Shown here piece by piece: positions 10,919-21,324 of a DNA stretch of 64,000 nt (position 1 is the first letter of the stretch; each line of letters starts with the position of its first letter). The position numbers and the translations under genes are program-made. Below the pieces are notes generated by a model. The model was not told the DNA's origin. It did no database searches and saw only the letters and a list, made by a program, of their open reading frames with translations. Origin of the DNA: Isoetes taiwanensis (taxonomy: Eukaryota > Streptophyta > Lycopodiopsida > Isoetales > Isoetaceae); assembly GCA_021234155.1 (NCBI GenBank), contig JAJEKV010000006.1, positions 8,835,003-8,899,002 of the forward strand, written 5' to 3'.

Positions 10919-12127
10919 GAAAACCAGCTCTTTGGGATTTTCTAAGGGACATAGCTCAAAACATAATCGCACTGAGGGGCATAAAAGAAGATACGTGGAA
11001 ACCACAAAGGCGTTGTTTGAAACAATTAAGATATGGGGAGGGAGAAGAATGCACAATTTTCTTTCTCTCAATTTTGCAGTCCGAGTATGTCCACCACTAT
11101 CGCTCCACACGAAAAGCTTCTTTTACAAGGTCGGTCTTAGGGAAGAAACATTCAAGCATCTTGCTCAGGTCTACACTTTCGACACATGCAATGCCAAAGA
11201 CTTGGATTTGGGGGATTCCAAAGAATTGTGGTCGAGGACGAGACCGGCCATAAAAGCAAAATCGTGACGTTGGATTCCCGTGAGATGACCGCTTGCTCGG
11301 CTTTTGTGGAAAGAAAGAAGGCCATGCTTGTAATGGCACATTTGAGATGTTAGTTGGTCTCCGGCGAAGAGGGCTACAACATAATTATCAATGCCTTCGA
11401 GGAGAATGTCATTTTCGCACTATGCAAGAGTTCTTATCGCGGAATCCCTTGCATAGGAGGCTGCCCGAACTTCCCTTGCCATTATTCCCGACATGTAACA
11501 GATTTGATCACCTTGAGGTTAGACGTCAGTGGCAGCAAATCCAAGACTTGTGGAATGTGCACTTGAGAATGGTTGTGGGCCCTCTAATCGGCCACAGCTC
11601 GGATGGAGACTCAAGGAGAAGGGCGTGCATGTTTGCAGATTATACATCCAGGTCTGCACCAGACATCACATTCAAGGTTTCATGGGATGGTTGGCCACTA
11701 AGTGCCTCGAGAAATAAGGATGTTTATGAGCTTCATGACCAAGATTTCGTGTACTGTGATGTAAGAAGCTTGTTAATCCCATGCATAGTGCCTCTAGAAG
11801 GTTGTACTTAGGGAACGAGTTAGTGACTCTCAATGACATACACCATGTCTTTGAGTTATGCCAAGGGAAGCATGGGCTGCAACTTGGAGACGTGAAGCGC
11901 CAGGATTGGCAAAACTGGAGGGTCGCATAGCGCCTTTGCTTCTAGAAAGGTTCAAAGAATGCTTGGACGAACTAAGCAATGGTTCTGCAGGCCCACCAAT
12001 GCGGAATTTGGGCACCAAAGTTTATCTGGAAGTCGTGGCATCATATATTGACATCTTCCTCTCACCTACTTTGGACTTGAGGGCTCGGATTAAAGCTGCT
12101 GCAACGGTATCCTTCTTCTTTAGGTGA
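10919..12127 (+). pseudogene. Transposase-like core with GHSSDGDSRRR motif
   Basis: Plus-strand frames run from HNRTEGHKRRYVETTKALFE (about 10965) through a one-base shift to the 172-residue frame 11293-11811. That frame contains FEVRRQWQQIQ-like sequence (here HLEVRRQWQQIQDLWNVHLR), then VVGPLIGHSSDGDSRRR and KVSWDGWPLSASRN. A further shift gives 11858-12127, with ...NLGTKVYLEVVASYIDIFLS and LRARIKAAATVSFFFR. The Asp residues of SSDGDSR are candidates for the metal-binding site of an RNase-H-like fold; that is inference. I have a recollection of similar motifs in uncharacterised plant and animal transposon proteins but cannot name the family. Confidence 0.6.
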
Positions 12128-12149
12128 GCTGGAATCCTATTTGCTACTT

Positions 12150-12684
12150 TCAATTTGGTATTATCTTTAAAACTTTAGGTGCATAACAGGCTTTGGAGGC
12201 TGTGGTTGACGAACCACAGCACGCATTCGTTGAGTAAGAACTTCATTAGTCGGGAAACCTTTATAGACGTGCAATTGTCATGCCATTTTGTTGTCTTCGC
12301 TAATAAAGTATTTTAGTTCGGGCTGGCATTTAGAGTTGCCCTTACAGTTACTACGGGATCGGCGTATGTGAGAACTTCTTCTCTAAAGTTGGTGGCATGG
12401 TGCGTAACGAAAGAGCCTATGACGGGGCAGACTTGTTAGAGAGTGCCTCTGCTCTCAATCATATTTCAGAGTTTCAAGCAGCCACTACCCTCCTGTTTCC
12501 TGCAGCACATGCTAAGCAAGAACACATTTGGGAAGAGTTAGAAAAGAAGGTAGATACCAATGGGGATGTGCTCACCAGTAACCTTGCATTGATGGCGTGG
12601 ATCACGGATGACAAGATTATCGAGGCCTTAAAGGAAGGGCTTGCCGCCACAAGCATTGTGTACAAGCGTTGGCATTACAATTGA
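12150..12684 (+). pseudogene. Transposase-like C-terminal region
   Basis: Following an intron-like interval, the plus strand reads HSLSKNFISRETFIDVQLSC near 12230 and, in another frame, CENFFSKVGGMVRNERAYDG at about 12370-12430. It then enters the 95-residue frame 12397-12684 (ADLLESASALNHISEFQAAT, LEKKVDTNGDVLTSN). The CENFFSKVGG block recalls the conserved E-x-F-F-S region at the end of RNase-H-like transposases, which supplies the last acidic residue. Frame changes again show decay. Confidence 0.5.
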
Positions 12685-12699
12685 GGAGAATGATGGCTG

Positions 12700-13680
12700 G
12701 TTTAGTGAGCCATGGAAGGCGAAGATTGGTTTCATAGTAGTCGTGTGGTAGACCCGAGCTCTACCACATTGGGAGATGAGACCGATGCCACTAAGAGAAT
12801 ATGGAGATTGAAGGTGAAGATCCAAGGAATGAGGTAGTTAGTGAGGATGATGTGGCCGTGTCTGAATTACGACATGTGTTTGACGAAAATGTTAGATGAA
12901 TGCGAGAGGAGGAAGCCATCTCATGTTTCTTGGCATGTTGTTATAGAAGGTAAGAAAAATCTTCAAGTCAACTATAGTGAATCATTTGAATGGGAATCCG
13001 TGGCTATCAAAGGACAGGTTGACAAAGGTTAAGACTATGGTATATTCTATTGAAGAAAGTAATGTTGATGCACAAACTCGCTTTCGGCATTGGGACAGAT
13101 TGTGCAAAGTACTTCGAAGAACCAGTGGAATCAGGAATTGGCACCACAAAACCGCATAAGCTTCACAAGAAAAAGGGAACAAATCTGCAAATTCATAAGG
13201 TTTGGTATCTTGGTAGGGTACTTAGCATGAGGAGGAAATCGGGCAAAGCATGGAAAGAGAGTAGGAGCCCGTGGACTTAGTTAAACGCCCGCCTTTTGAA
13301 GTTCAATTAAATCGGCATATTACAAGAAACATTGCGGCAAGGGACGGCAAGTCCACTTGGTTTACTTATGATCCGCCGATAATCGACTTATAGACCTCGA
13401 GTCTATCATATCTCTTGCATCTTTAAGATATGAACCCGCCAAAACATTTACCATCCGCATGATAATGACAGAGTACAAACTGAATAAGTTTGTTCGTGAA
13501 CGTAACATTGGTAGGGTAATATTAAATTAGACGCCTTCAAATGGTTGAATTCTGCTACTAACCTGCTCTTCTTTTCATTTTTTTTTGTAGGTGACAAGGG
13601 CAAAGCGTAAGGTGTAGGGAGTTCATAAGGTTCAGCCAGATATTTGTGAACTACTTTATCAATGATCATTTATGATTAAA
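12700..13680 (+). pseudogene. Distal part of the transposon gene, unrecognised
   Basis: Short plus-strand frames (12841-13032, 13050-13280) with basic C-terminal sequence and a GTGACAAGG/KAKRKV-like end near 13590 appear to be the tail of the same transcription unit. No motif is recognisable. An intron is likely near 13500-13590, where a T-rich tract precedes TTGTAGGTG. Confidence 0.3.
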
Positions 13681-14421
13681 GCTACCATTTCAACAGTTTA
13701 AGTTTAAGAGCAGTTTTCTGCTTTGTATAAATCTCGTGCATGTTCTATTTTGCTTTGCTTTACTTAATGCATTGTACTTTGAAACCGTGATCTTGTTTAA
13801 ACTTTACTTTGAATGCAATAAACGATGGCTAAATTTGGTTGCTTGTGGAACTAGTTAGTTAGGTGTGCTTTAAGCCTTTCTGATTCCATTACTCCATGAT
13901 TTATTTCTGCAGCATTTACAGAAGCATAATAAAATGCTTCCAAAACAGCAGATGCTGTTACCCTACACTCTACTTTAAGGGCATGACGTGAAGACAATAA
14001 GACATAATCAAAATCATACTTTAGAAACAACAAAACATACACTGTTTGAAGTCTGATTTCGGTTAAGAACATTACATAAAAGAAACATATTAAGAGACAA
14101 AGTAAAACACAAGAACAATGTCTGAAACTGCTTCATATTCATATTATAATAACATACTTTACAAAAAGAAGGTTCACACTCGCAAGATGGCGCTTACATC
14201 CCCTGCTTTCATGGCCATTTACAAAACAAAGCAGTCCTAAAATCGCGATCGGATCGAGCTTTACAAAAAAAAAAAATCATCGAGCTTTACAAAACAAGTT
14301 CAGGGATATTTCGTATGGCAAATAAAAAAACCTAAGCTATTATTAGGCATAACCCGGGGCACAAATTAACGGATATCAGAATAACGGAGGCGGGAACGGA
14401 GGTCAGACTAACGGAGGCGCT
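13681..14421. other. Non-coding interior of the TIR transposon
   Basis: AT-rich sequence between the plus-strand gene and the convergent minus-strand open frame. It probably holds 3' untranslated and terminator functions of both. Scattered TTTACAAAACAA words recur near 14160-14300. Confidence 0.4.
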
Positions 14422-14739
14422 TCACCGACTGCCCGGAGGTGGCATCCTAAGCAGCACATATAGATTGTTCCCTCTTGCACGGATTTTCATTTCCAAAAGC
14501 CGCTCATCTGCAGGAGTCACCCGATCAACCCATTGCTGAACTTTTTCAGTGATATGAGCTCCATGATCTTGCATGTGCACCACTTCCATGCAGGAAAATT
14601 TCGCGACAACCTTCAGCTTAGTGCCCTTGGGCTCTTCCTCAGGCGCGGCCTCTTCCTCAGGCGCGGCCTCTTCCTTCGGTGGAGCAGAGCCCACGGATTC
14701 TTCAGTGGGCACCCGGGCGGTGGTCTTAATCCGCGCCAT
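14422..14739 (-). CDS. Small acidic protein with histone-H3-tail-like N-terminus
   Basis: An intact 105-residue frame on the minus strand starts MARIKTTARVPTEE. It matches the first eight residues of histone H3 (ARTKQTAR) at Ala1, Arg2, Lys4, Thr6, Ala7 and Arg8. A Pro/Glu/Ala repeat (APEEEAAPEEE) and a short folded-looking part (KVVAKFSCMEVVHMQDHGAH) follow, ending PPPGSR. It converges on the transposase-like gene inside the TIR element and is the only unbroken frame there. If expressed, it could engage readers or modifiers of the H3 tail; this is inference. It might be a first exon only, since the stop follows a short tail. Confidence 0.45.
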   Translation of the reverse strand: MARIKTTARVPTEESVGSAPPKEEAAPEEEAAPEEEPKGTKLKVVAKFSCMEVVHMQDHGAHITEKVQQWVDRVTPADERLLEMKIRARGNNLYVLLRMPPPGSR

Positions 14740-15351
14740 TGTCGAATGTGGGAGAAGGAGTGTCGGATCGGGAGAATGCGGATCGGGAGAAGGAGTGTCG
14801 GATCGGGAGAAGGAGAGGAATAGGCGCTAGAGGGAATGAGCTTCGATCGGGTTATGCCATTGGCGGCAGCTGCATGGCGAAGTTCACCATAATGACGTCC
14901 TTAAAAGACGTGCCCGAAAATAAAATCATGACCAATAATTAATTTAAAGTCATTATTCAATAATCAATAATGAATTTCGTTATGATGTCATCCTAAAATC
15001 GATTTAATTAAAATAAATAAAATTCCAGGCGTATTTCTTTCTTATTTTCTGGAGTGACCATTGAACTCAAATGGCGCCACGAAGAACCCTAAATACTGAC
15101 TGGATGCAACATTTGCGGACTGGATGTAAAAATACGGTAGAGGGTAGGATACATGAATGAAATTCGGACGTAAAAATAAGGTTGAGGGTAGGGCAAGAAG
15201 TGCTTAGACTGGGTGTAAAAGTATGGAATCGGGTATGATTCTTCGACAGTATGGGACCGTATACATAGGGGTTTCTATGGAGGGTCAGCTGTATGTAGAG
15301 GGGTCTCTCCTGACTTGATGCACGCACATGCCATATGCCCCTTATATAGAG
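14740..15351. other. Right subterminal region of the TIR transposon
   Basis: Contains short direct repeats GGATCGGGAGAA (14765-14815) immediately upstream of the minus-strand ATG, then repeated GGACTGGATGTAAAA / GACTGGGTGTAAAA words (15118-15225). Such subterminal direct repeats are typical transposase-binding zones; here that is inference. No gene is seen on the plus strand. Confidence 0.45.
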
Positions 15352-15365
15352 GTGAACCCCCCGGG
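15352..15365 (-). repeat. Right terminal inverted repeat
   Basis: GTGAACCCCCCGGG, the exact inverse of the left end. Confidence 0.88.
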
Positions 15366-15373
15366 GCAAAATT
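15366..15373. repeat. 8 bp target-site duplication, right
   Basis: GCAAAATT, identical to 8438-8445. Confidence 0.88.
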
Positions 15374-15374
15374 G

Positions 15375-15563
15375 CATTGAAAAAAGGCCTTAGTACATAT
15401 GCTAGTCTTCTACCTGCACTGTAATGTCTTGTAGTACCCCATTCTAGCTTTTCAATCCATTTGAACCTCATCTTAAAAGAATTCCCACAGTAGCGGGAAT
15501 CGAACCTCCCACCCATAGGGTTGAACCCCCCCAAACCCCCCATGCCAACCACTGAGGGCGGGC
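15375..15563 (-). mobile_element. tRNA-derived SINE-like element
   Basis: The minus strand from about 15563 reads an A-box-like CTCAGTGGTTGGCATGG, then a B-box-like GAGGTTCGATTCCCGC about 50 bp on. This is the spacing of a tRNA-type RNA polymerase III promoter. It is followed by about 100 bp of unrelated body ending in a T-rich tail near 15385-15395. No anticodon arm can be folded convincingly, so it is a SINE head rather than a tRNA gene. It ends within a few bases of the TIR element's duplication. No target duplication of its own was found. Confidence 0.5.
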
Positions 15564-18425
15564 ATCGTTTATGTTTGAATTATAATTCTTAATTAAATTT
15601 AAGCTTTAATAATGTTAGATAATATTAACGGCCAAGCCTTAGACTTAGAACCAAGATCCTTAAGCTAGATAGAGACAACATCTGCACTCATCATAGCTTA
15701 GTTGTCGCTCTTATCTTGCTAAGTGTCTTCTTGTCTACATATAGGTAGTATAATTAAACATTTTTCTTAGAAACCCAGCTAGTTGCCAAGGCCTTAGAAA
15801 TTGTTGTCACACGTTGGTATGATACACCAAGACACGTTATAGGTGCACTATCATCAAGTGTCTTCAGCCATGCCTTTGTATTATAGATAATTATCTAGGA
15901 ATTCATTCTATCTAAGTAATTTAGTCTAGCACACCAAGTATACCCAAAGTGAGTCTCCTTCTACCACCCCATAATAGTAAATAAGTACCTTTCTCAGTGC
16001 CTAGTAAAGTGCCAAGTGGGTCAATTGAGGTAGAGTGGATAAAGGTATAAAAATAGGATTTGTAGAGTAAATAGACATAAGTAATTGTTGTTATGGTAGT
16101 ATTAGTTGCCTTGTGCACTTTAGGGCAGTAAAATAGGTCAGGAGAACCTTCGTTGCGGATCCTCGAGCCTCGACAGTGGAGACACCGGACAACATCAACA
16201 AATTGAAAGCAGAGGGCAAACTTATGGAGGAAACTTCAGCAAATCAAAGGCCAAGAGGGTGTACAGGGAAGCCCGAACAGGAAAAATAAAGGAGAGCCTA
16301 TAGGAAGGATGATTGTGTCATCAAGGATAGACACAAGACTTGCCAAGAGGGCTATGCAACAGCCAGTGGGCATCATGGCACTTACAAAATTGATTACATT
16401 AAGGGAGGAACACCTCCTAGTCAAGGATATTCTCCAAGTGCCATATTGTCTCGAGGAATGGCCCCACATCGATGACTAATGTCACAACTACGCCAGATAT
16501 CAAGAGCCCTAAAGGATGAGACTGGACATACCTCGAGGAAGGGCAACTATCGCAGGTATACAGGCCATAGTAGTATCAGATCTAGACTCCAAGCATACAT
16601 GCTTTGACTAAGGAGGTATTACAAGCCAGCAAGAGCGGGCTCCTCAAGAATAGAAATATGGCGTGATTGCAACAAACTTCTTCCTTATTAGCCCCGATAC
16701 TTCGTGAGCAAAATGCATCAACCTCGACAACACCATCTCAAGATCACGACAATCTTCTACCTTAGAGATTGGAGGTCAAACACCATCAAGAAGAGGCATC
16801 ATGGGGGACCAAATACCAAAGATTATTAATTGATCGGTCAAGATTAGTCCCCTCGCAGATGGATGCACATAAACTCCTCTCAAAGAAGAGAAGTTGCACG
16901 CTTAGAAGTGGTAAAGCACTCAACATTGTCGCAGACCTTATAACAACAAAGATGCAACCAGCAGGACGAAGAATAGAATCGACAAGGTCAACACAACAAT
17001 ATCAATTCAGGAGTTAGAAGAATCATCCTCGAATCTCATAACCTTCAAGGCAGATGAGTCAAACATGAAAGATTCTACGCAGTGGTGAACATTACCTCCA
17101 AGCCTTTGGGATGCGACACCGAGCCTTATGTCGCCACTACATCCGCAAGTCCATTAAGAGGGATAATGATAATGAAGGTAGTCAGCATCAACATTAAGGA
17201 CGAGCAGAGTCAGAATATGTTGAATGAAAGAAAGCAGGGCACTTGAATGATCATACAACAACTCCAAGGATACCTGATTCTTTTCAACAAATTATGGATC
17301 ATCGCCTTGCTACTCCAACGACTAATGACTACACTAGCTTTAAGCAAGCTAGAGGACCTATCAGATAGTTGAGTTTCTTAGAATGATGGGTGATAATATC
17401 CATGATGGGATTGGGACGAAATTTCGAGTAGATTTTTGTCTTTTCTTTTAGAAGGGATGTACCCAAGAAGGGAGCAAAGCTTCAAGGATTGGGAAGAAAA
17501 ATATATGGAGTACAATAATTGTATACATTGCTGACAGATATCCAACATATTAAAACCTCTTCGTGAGCTTGATCACCTCGCTAAGAAGGATTCAATAATA
17601 GGATAATCGTCGACCATGTATATGACGAGTACTTCTGCAACATAAGGAATAATCCGACCAAATGAAGGGAAGCAATCTAATAAGTCCGGCCAACTTCTTA
17701 GATAGCATCAACTCAAAGGTGGGACTATTTCAAGAGGGCAATAATTAAGAAAGGGGAGATCCTAGAGTATAGATTAGATCTAAAACAAGAATAATTATCT
17801 AATCATATAGTTTTCTATGTGTGCCCAAAGTAATGTCATGCCGACTAAACTTGTGGCCATAGGATTTATGTAAGTAGTTCTTTAACTTGTAATTTTGCAC
17901 CTTCTAGATGGCGGGCATCTTTAAGAGCAAGACTCTTAAGTCTAAATCTAGGCCAAGAGTTAAGGCAAGACCGAAAGTAATGAAAAAGACCAATGGAACA
18001 AGAGTCAAGTCGACATCAGCCTCAAGCGGAGCACAGTAGAGCATCGGCACCAACTTATGTACATTGGCAACTATGACCTCATCATAGACATGCAATATTA
18101 AAGCCGGCTAAGGCAATAATTGATTATTATAAGCAAGAGATATGTATCCCAGCACCAAAGGGCAAGTACCTTAGAATTTAAGTTGAGGAAGTAATTTCAA
18201 TCGCGTAACGCATGTCAAGAAGGCAATTACTTAAGTACATCATGAGAATGAGGTCATACATAAGCTACAAGTTGTCGACCCCGACCATTAGAGTAAGAAG
18301 GAAGATGCTACTTCGGAACAGTTGCCTTGGCCAATTTCTATGTTAATTAAGAAGTCCCATGATATATTCCTCGATGAAAATTGAGAGCTTTTGCTCTATA
18401 GAGGCGTACAGTCTGAAATCACCCT
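15564..18425 (+). other. Decayed gag-pol interior of the LTR element
   Basis: About 2.9 kb with no long frame. From 16140 the composition is codon-like (many GAC/AAG/ATC triplets) but stops occur in all frames. The protease expected before reverse transcriptase could not be identified. Confidence 0.5.
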
Positions 18426-18960
18426 TGCACAAGATGCAGAGCCGACCAAAGAAAGCTCTTTATAGAATGAGCGCTTAAGCTAGCGAGCTCAAGAAGCGCT
18501 TGTAGGAGTTGACCGACTTGAGGATCCTTTCAGCCGTGATGTAAGTCTAAAGATGTATATCAACCGTGGGAAGCTCAACAAGCAACGACATAATGGATCA
18601 GCCCCAAGAAGCAAGATTCTTCTCAAAAATCGACTTAAGCTCGGGCAATCAAAAAATAAGGATGAAGGGGGAAGATAATTATAAGACTCCTTCAGAACAT
18701 GGTATGGGCACTATGATTTCACAGTAATGCCCTAAGTCTATGGAATGCTCCACCAACTTGTATGCATTTGAGGAACGACATCTTCGAAGATTCTTTGGAT
18801 GATTTCTTCATCAATTCTCTTCGACGACATCCTGATCTACAGCAAATCAATGAAGGAGCATGCAGCCGTGGAGATGTTAAAACATCGCCACTCATTGGCA
18901 AGCTTTTGAAGCAGCAATTTGCAATGCCATCTCCACTTCGGCAAGCGAATTCGGCAAGAA
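18426..18960 (+). pseudogene. Ty3-type reverse transcriptase, broken
   Basis: Near 18430-18580 the plus strand reads KALYRMSA, SELKKRL and PWEAQQATT-like sequence, matching the start of Ty3 RT (PYRMS...ELKKQL...SPWGAPV). At about 18735-18810 NAPPTCMHLRNDIFEDSLDDFF matches the LTNAPATFQ...MN-F block. After a frameshift, 18811-18870 reads SILFDDILIYSKSMKEHA with the catalytic YxDD-equivalent FDD. Several stops and shifts make it non-functional. RNase H should follow but is not recognisable. Confidence 0.85.
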
Positions 18961-19119
18961 GATAGAAGAAGCCATCTCCTCCAACATAGAGTTCAAGCAC
19001 ATAGTCGGCTAGTCTTTGCAAAAGTGCAAGGACGGATTAAGAAAAAGAAACCTTCAAATATTTAAAAAAAAAAGGAAGGCAATCTTTAATATCAAAGAAC
19101 AACTATGCGTGCTTAAAGT

Positions 19120-19800
19120 ATCAGGAGTAAGCAAAATCTTTCATGACACGCATAATAGCCCTAATTCCGGCCATGCAAAATTTATAAAGGCCTATTCCAG
19201 ATTAAAAGTAGCTACTTCTAGCCGGATATGAAGAAGCACATAGTCAGGTATATCCAAGAATGTCAGTGGCGTCAGCAGACAAAGGCAGAACAACTTCAAC
19301 CTCGGGAGTCTTGGAACCTTGGGCGGTGTCAAACGCCAAGTGGGAAGTCTTCAACATGGTTTTTATAGCGAGCCTCCCAAGGACAACAAGAAGCTTCGAA
19401 GCCTTGAGGGTCATGGTATATAACTTATCAAAAGGGTACATACTTGCCATGCCACACCATAGACACGGCTTTGGATCTAGCCGTGTGGTCTACATAAGAG
19501 TTCTTTTAGGCTACATGGAATGCACAGGTCGATCATCACCAATAGAGATCCGAAGTTCTTTAGCGACATTTAGCAAGACTTCTTCAACATGAGCTGCACC
19601 AACTTGTTGATGAGTTTTGCTTATCATTTGCAGTCAAATCGGCAAAAGGACCGCACCAACATAATTTTGGAGAGCACGTTGAGAAACTATGATTGGAACA
19701 AGTAATCCAAATGGGCCGAGTACATCCACCTGGTCAATTACGTACAATAATATAAAGCAAGAGTCATCGAAGATGTCTCCCCCATGATCAGTTACAGTTA
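19120..19800 (+). pseudogene. Ty3-type integrase, zinc-finger and core, broken
   Basis: The 71-residue frame 19016-19231 ends SKIFHDTHNSPNSGHAKFIK, the HHCC zinc-finger start (FHD-GH). In the next frame PDMKKHIVRYIQECQWRQQ continues to the Cys part (second Cys replaced by Trp). ESWNLG precedes the core. VYNLSKGYILA near 19415 corresponds to the VDRLSKYAHF strand, and TNLLMSFAYHLQSN with QKDRTN near 19595-19655 to the FHPQTDGQTERVN block that bears the catalytic Glu region. Stops and shifts show it is dead. Confidence 0.82.
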
Positions 19801-20039
19801 TCAATGCTTGACCCTAGTTATGTGGCATAATCTAGTGCCCAAGATGGAAGTTTCTCAACAACGACAGCATATATGCGGTAGCTTTTGGAAGAAGTGTGAG
19901 AGTATCTTCAACAGCATGGGCATATCTGACGAGTCTAGTAGATAGACATAAAACTCCTCGAGAGTTGTTTTGTTGTGAGAGATAAAGTTTGGCGCAAGTA
20001 AAGGTTAAGCAAGGGAAGCTTCGCATCGGCAATTGTAAG

Positions 20040-20436
20040 AAGCTCGCCCCTAGGTGGGCCGGTCCGTTCAAGACCTTGGAGAAGAGTGGGCTCTCAGGCC
20101 TACAAGTTGGAGCTCTCGGCCCACCTTAAGGTCTTCCATGTGAGATTATTCAAAAGGCACGATCCTAACCTTGATGAGGTTTTGGATACTCCAACTTTGT
20201 TGGAAATGACGGAGGAACAAGTTGAAATTGTGCCTGAATTACTTCTTGATAAGTCATTCAAGAAGACTAGGAGGTCCCAATTCCTCCAGTATTTGGTCAA
20301 GTGGAAGCACTTGCCCGTGGAAGACGCGACATGGGTATTGAAGCAGGATTTGGAGAAGCAATACCCAGAGTTTAGGAAGGAGTTTGATGGGCAAGTCGTC
20401 TCCGATTTGATCGACGCCGACTTGCCAGGAGGTTAG
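20040..20436 (+). pseudogene. Integrase C-terminus fused to a chromodomain
   Basis: From about 20040 the plus strand reads the GPFK-like LGGPVRS, then in the open frame 20086-20436 YKLELSAHLKVFHVRLFKRH, the usual integrase tail (Y-L-LP...HPVFHVSLLK). A chromodomain, SQFLQYLVKWKHLPVEDATW followed by VLKQDLEKQYPEF, holds the aromatic cage strand YLVKWK and the ATW motif. Chromodomains guide integration towards marked chromatin in chromovirus-type Ty3 elements. This is the best preserved coding stretch of the element (116 residues, no internal stop). Confidence 0.88.
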
Positions 20437-21311
20437 CTTAGTATGTTTCTTAGTTAGCCTTAAGTTCTGGCTCATGTATTCTAGTTAGTAGAGTGCATGT
20501 GCCAGAATCTTGGAACGTGTGGGCAATGATGGGATACGCCTTTAAGGCATTCTCTAGGCCAACACGCACCAAGAGATGCGCATGACCATTAGGGTCATGT
20601 GAGTGAGGAATGAGGCATGGTGGGCGATGATGGGACATCGATCGGATGCTCTCTATGCCGCGATGCGGGGTACGCACACCAGGCCGTAGGAGGGTCATGG
20701 TGAAGGTTAAAGTGATCATCTTGATGATGGGCATCGCGGAGACGTTCCCTAGCTTAAAACCCTTGGGGCATGATGCATTGGGGTGTACTCGATCTGGGGG
20801 ATCGTGTACAAGGTAGCACTTGATCATGGGCGATGATAGGATCATCTTAAATGGTCCTTAAGCTCAAATCTTTATGGGGCCATGATCGGGTGCAAGGTAG
20901 TAGGGTAACCTTGAGCTGGTAGTTCGGCTCAAGGAGGTAGGTAAGGGGGGTGGTCCCCTAAAACCACAAACTTATTTAACTTGTATAACGTGTGTGCTAC
21001 TTGTGCAGCAAAGAAGGGAAGCATGAAGGAGGGAGCACGTTATTTAGAAGATAGGAGTCATAGAATTTAGACTAACTATGAACTCCTAAATTTGTTGTAA
21101 TAATATTATATGTGTATACTTTTATAATAATAGTTGCTATGGCTATATAATTTGGTATAACTTATAAATATAGCTTTATAATTACATAATAAGTAATTAA
21201 CGAAAAGTTGATCTTTTCAATAGAGTTAAGTTCATATATTCTTGTTGTGTGCTTTTGCAGGATTAGAGTAGGTTCGTCACCTTAGCGCAATGCTGAGGAC
21301 AGCATTGTCCT
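20437..21311 (+). other. 3' non-coding region of the LTR element
   Basis: No gene. Between 20520 and 20930 the motif GATGATGGGAT/GGGCGATGAT and related GGTAAGG words recur irregularly. AT-rich from 21050 to 21230. Confidence 0.5.
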
Positions 21312-21324
21312 AAGGGGGGGAGAA
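21312..21324 (+). other. Polypurine tract
   Basis: AAGGGGGGGAGAA lies directly before the 3' LTR, as needed for plus-strand priming. Confidence 0.9.

Larger units (their letters stand above)
8446..15365 (+). mobile_element. TIR DNA transposon, 6.9 kb, 8 bp TSD, superfamily uncertain
   Basis: Perfect 14 bp terminal inverted repeats CCCGGGGGGTTCAC are bounded by the 8 bp direct repeat GCAAAATT. The interior holds a decayed plus-strand gene in several pieces (about 9015-13680) with the signature GHSSDGDSRRR and a C-terminal CENFFSKVGGM block, plus a minus-strand open frame near the right end. An 8 bp duplication fits the hAT and P superfamilies. The CENFF-SKVGG block recalls the C-terminal RNase-H-like part of P/THAP9-type transposases, but I cannot place it securely. 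The element sits inside the Ty3-type retrotransposon. Confidence 0.88.

Noticed and set aside
14422-14739. A histone H3 gene
   Set aside because: Only the first eight residues resemble H3; the histone fold is absent.
15480-15563. A tRNA gene on the minus strand
   Set aside because: A-box and B-box are present but acceptor and anticodon stems cannot be formed. SINE head preferred.
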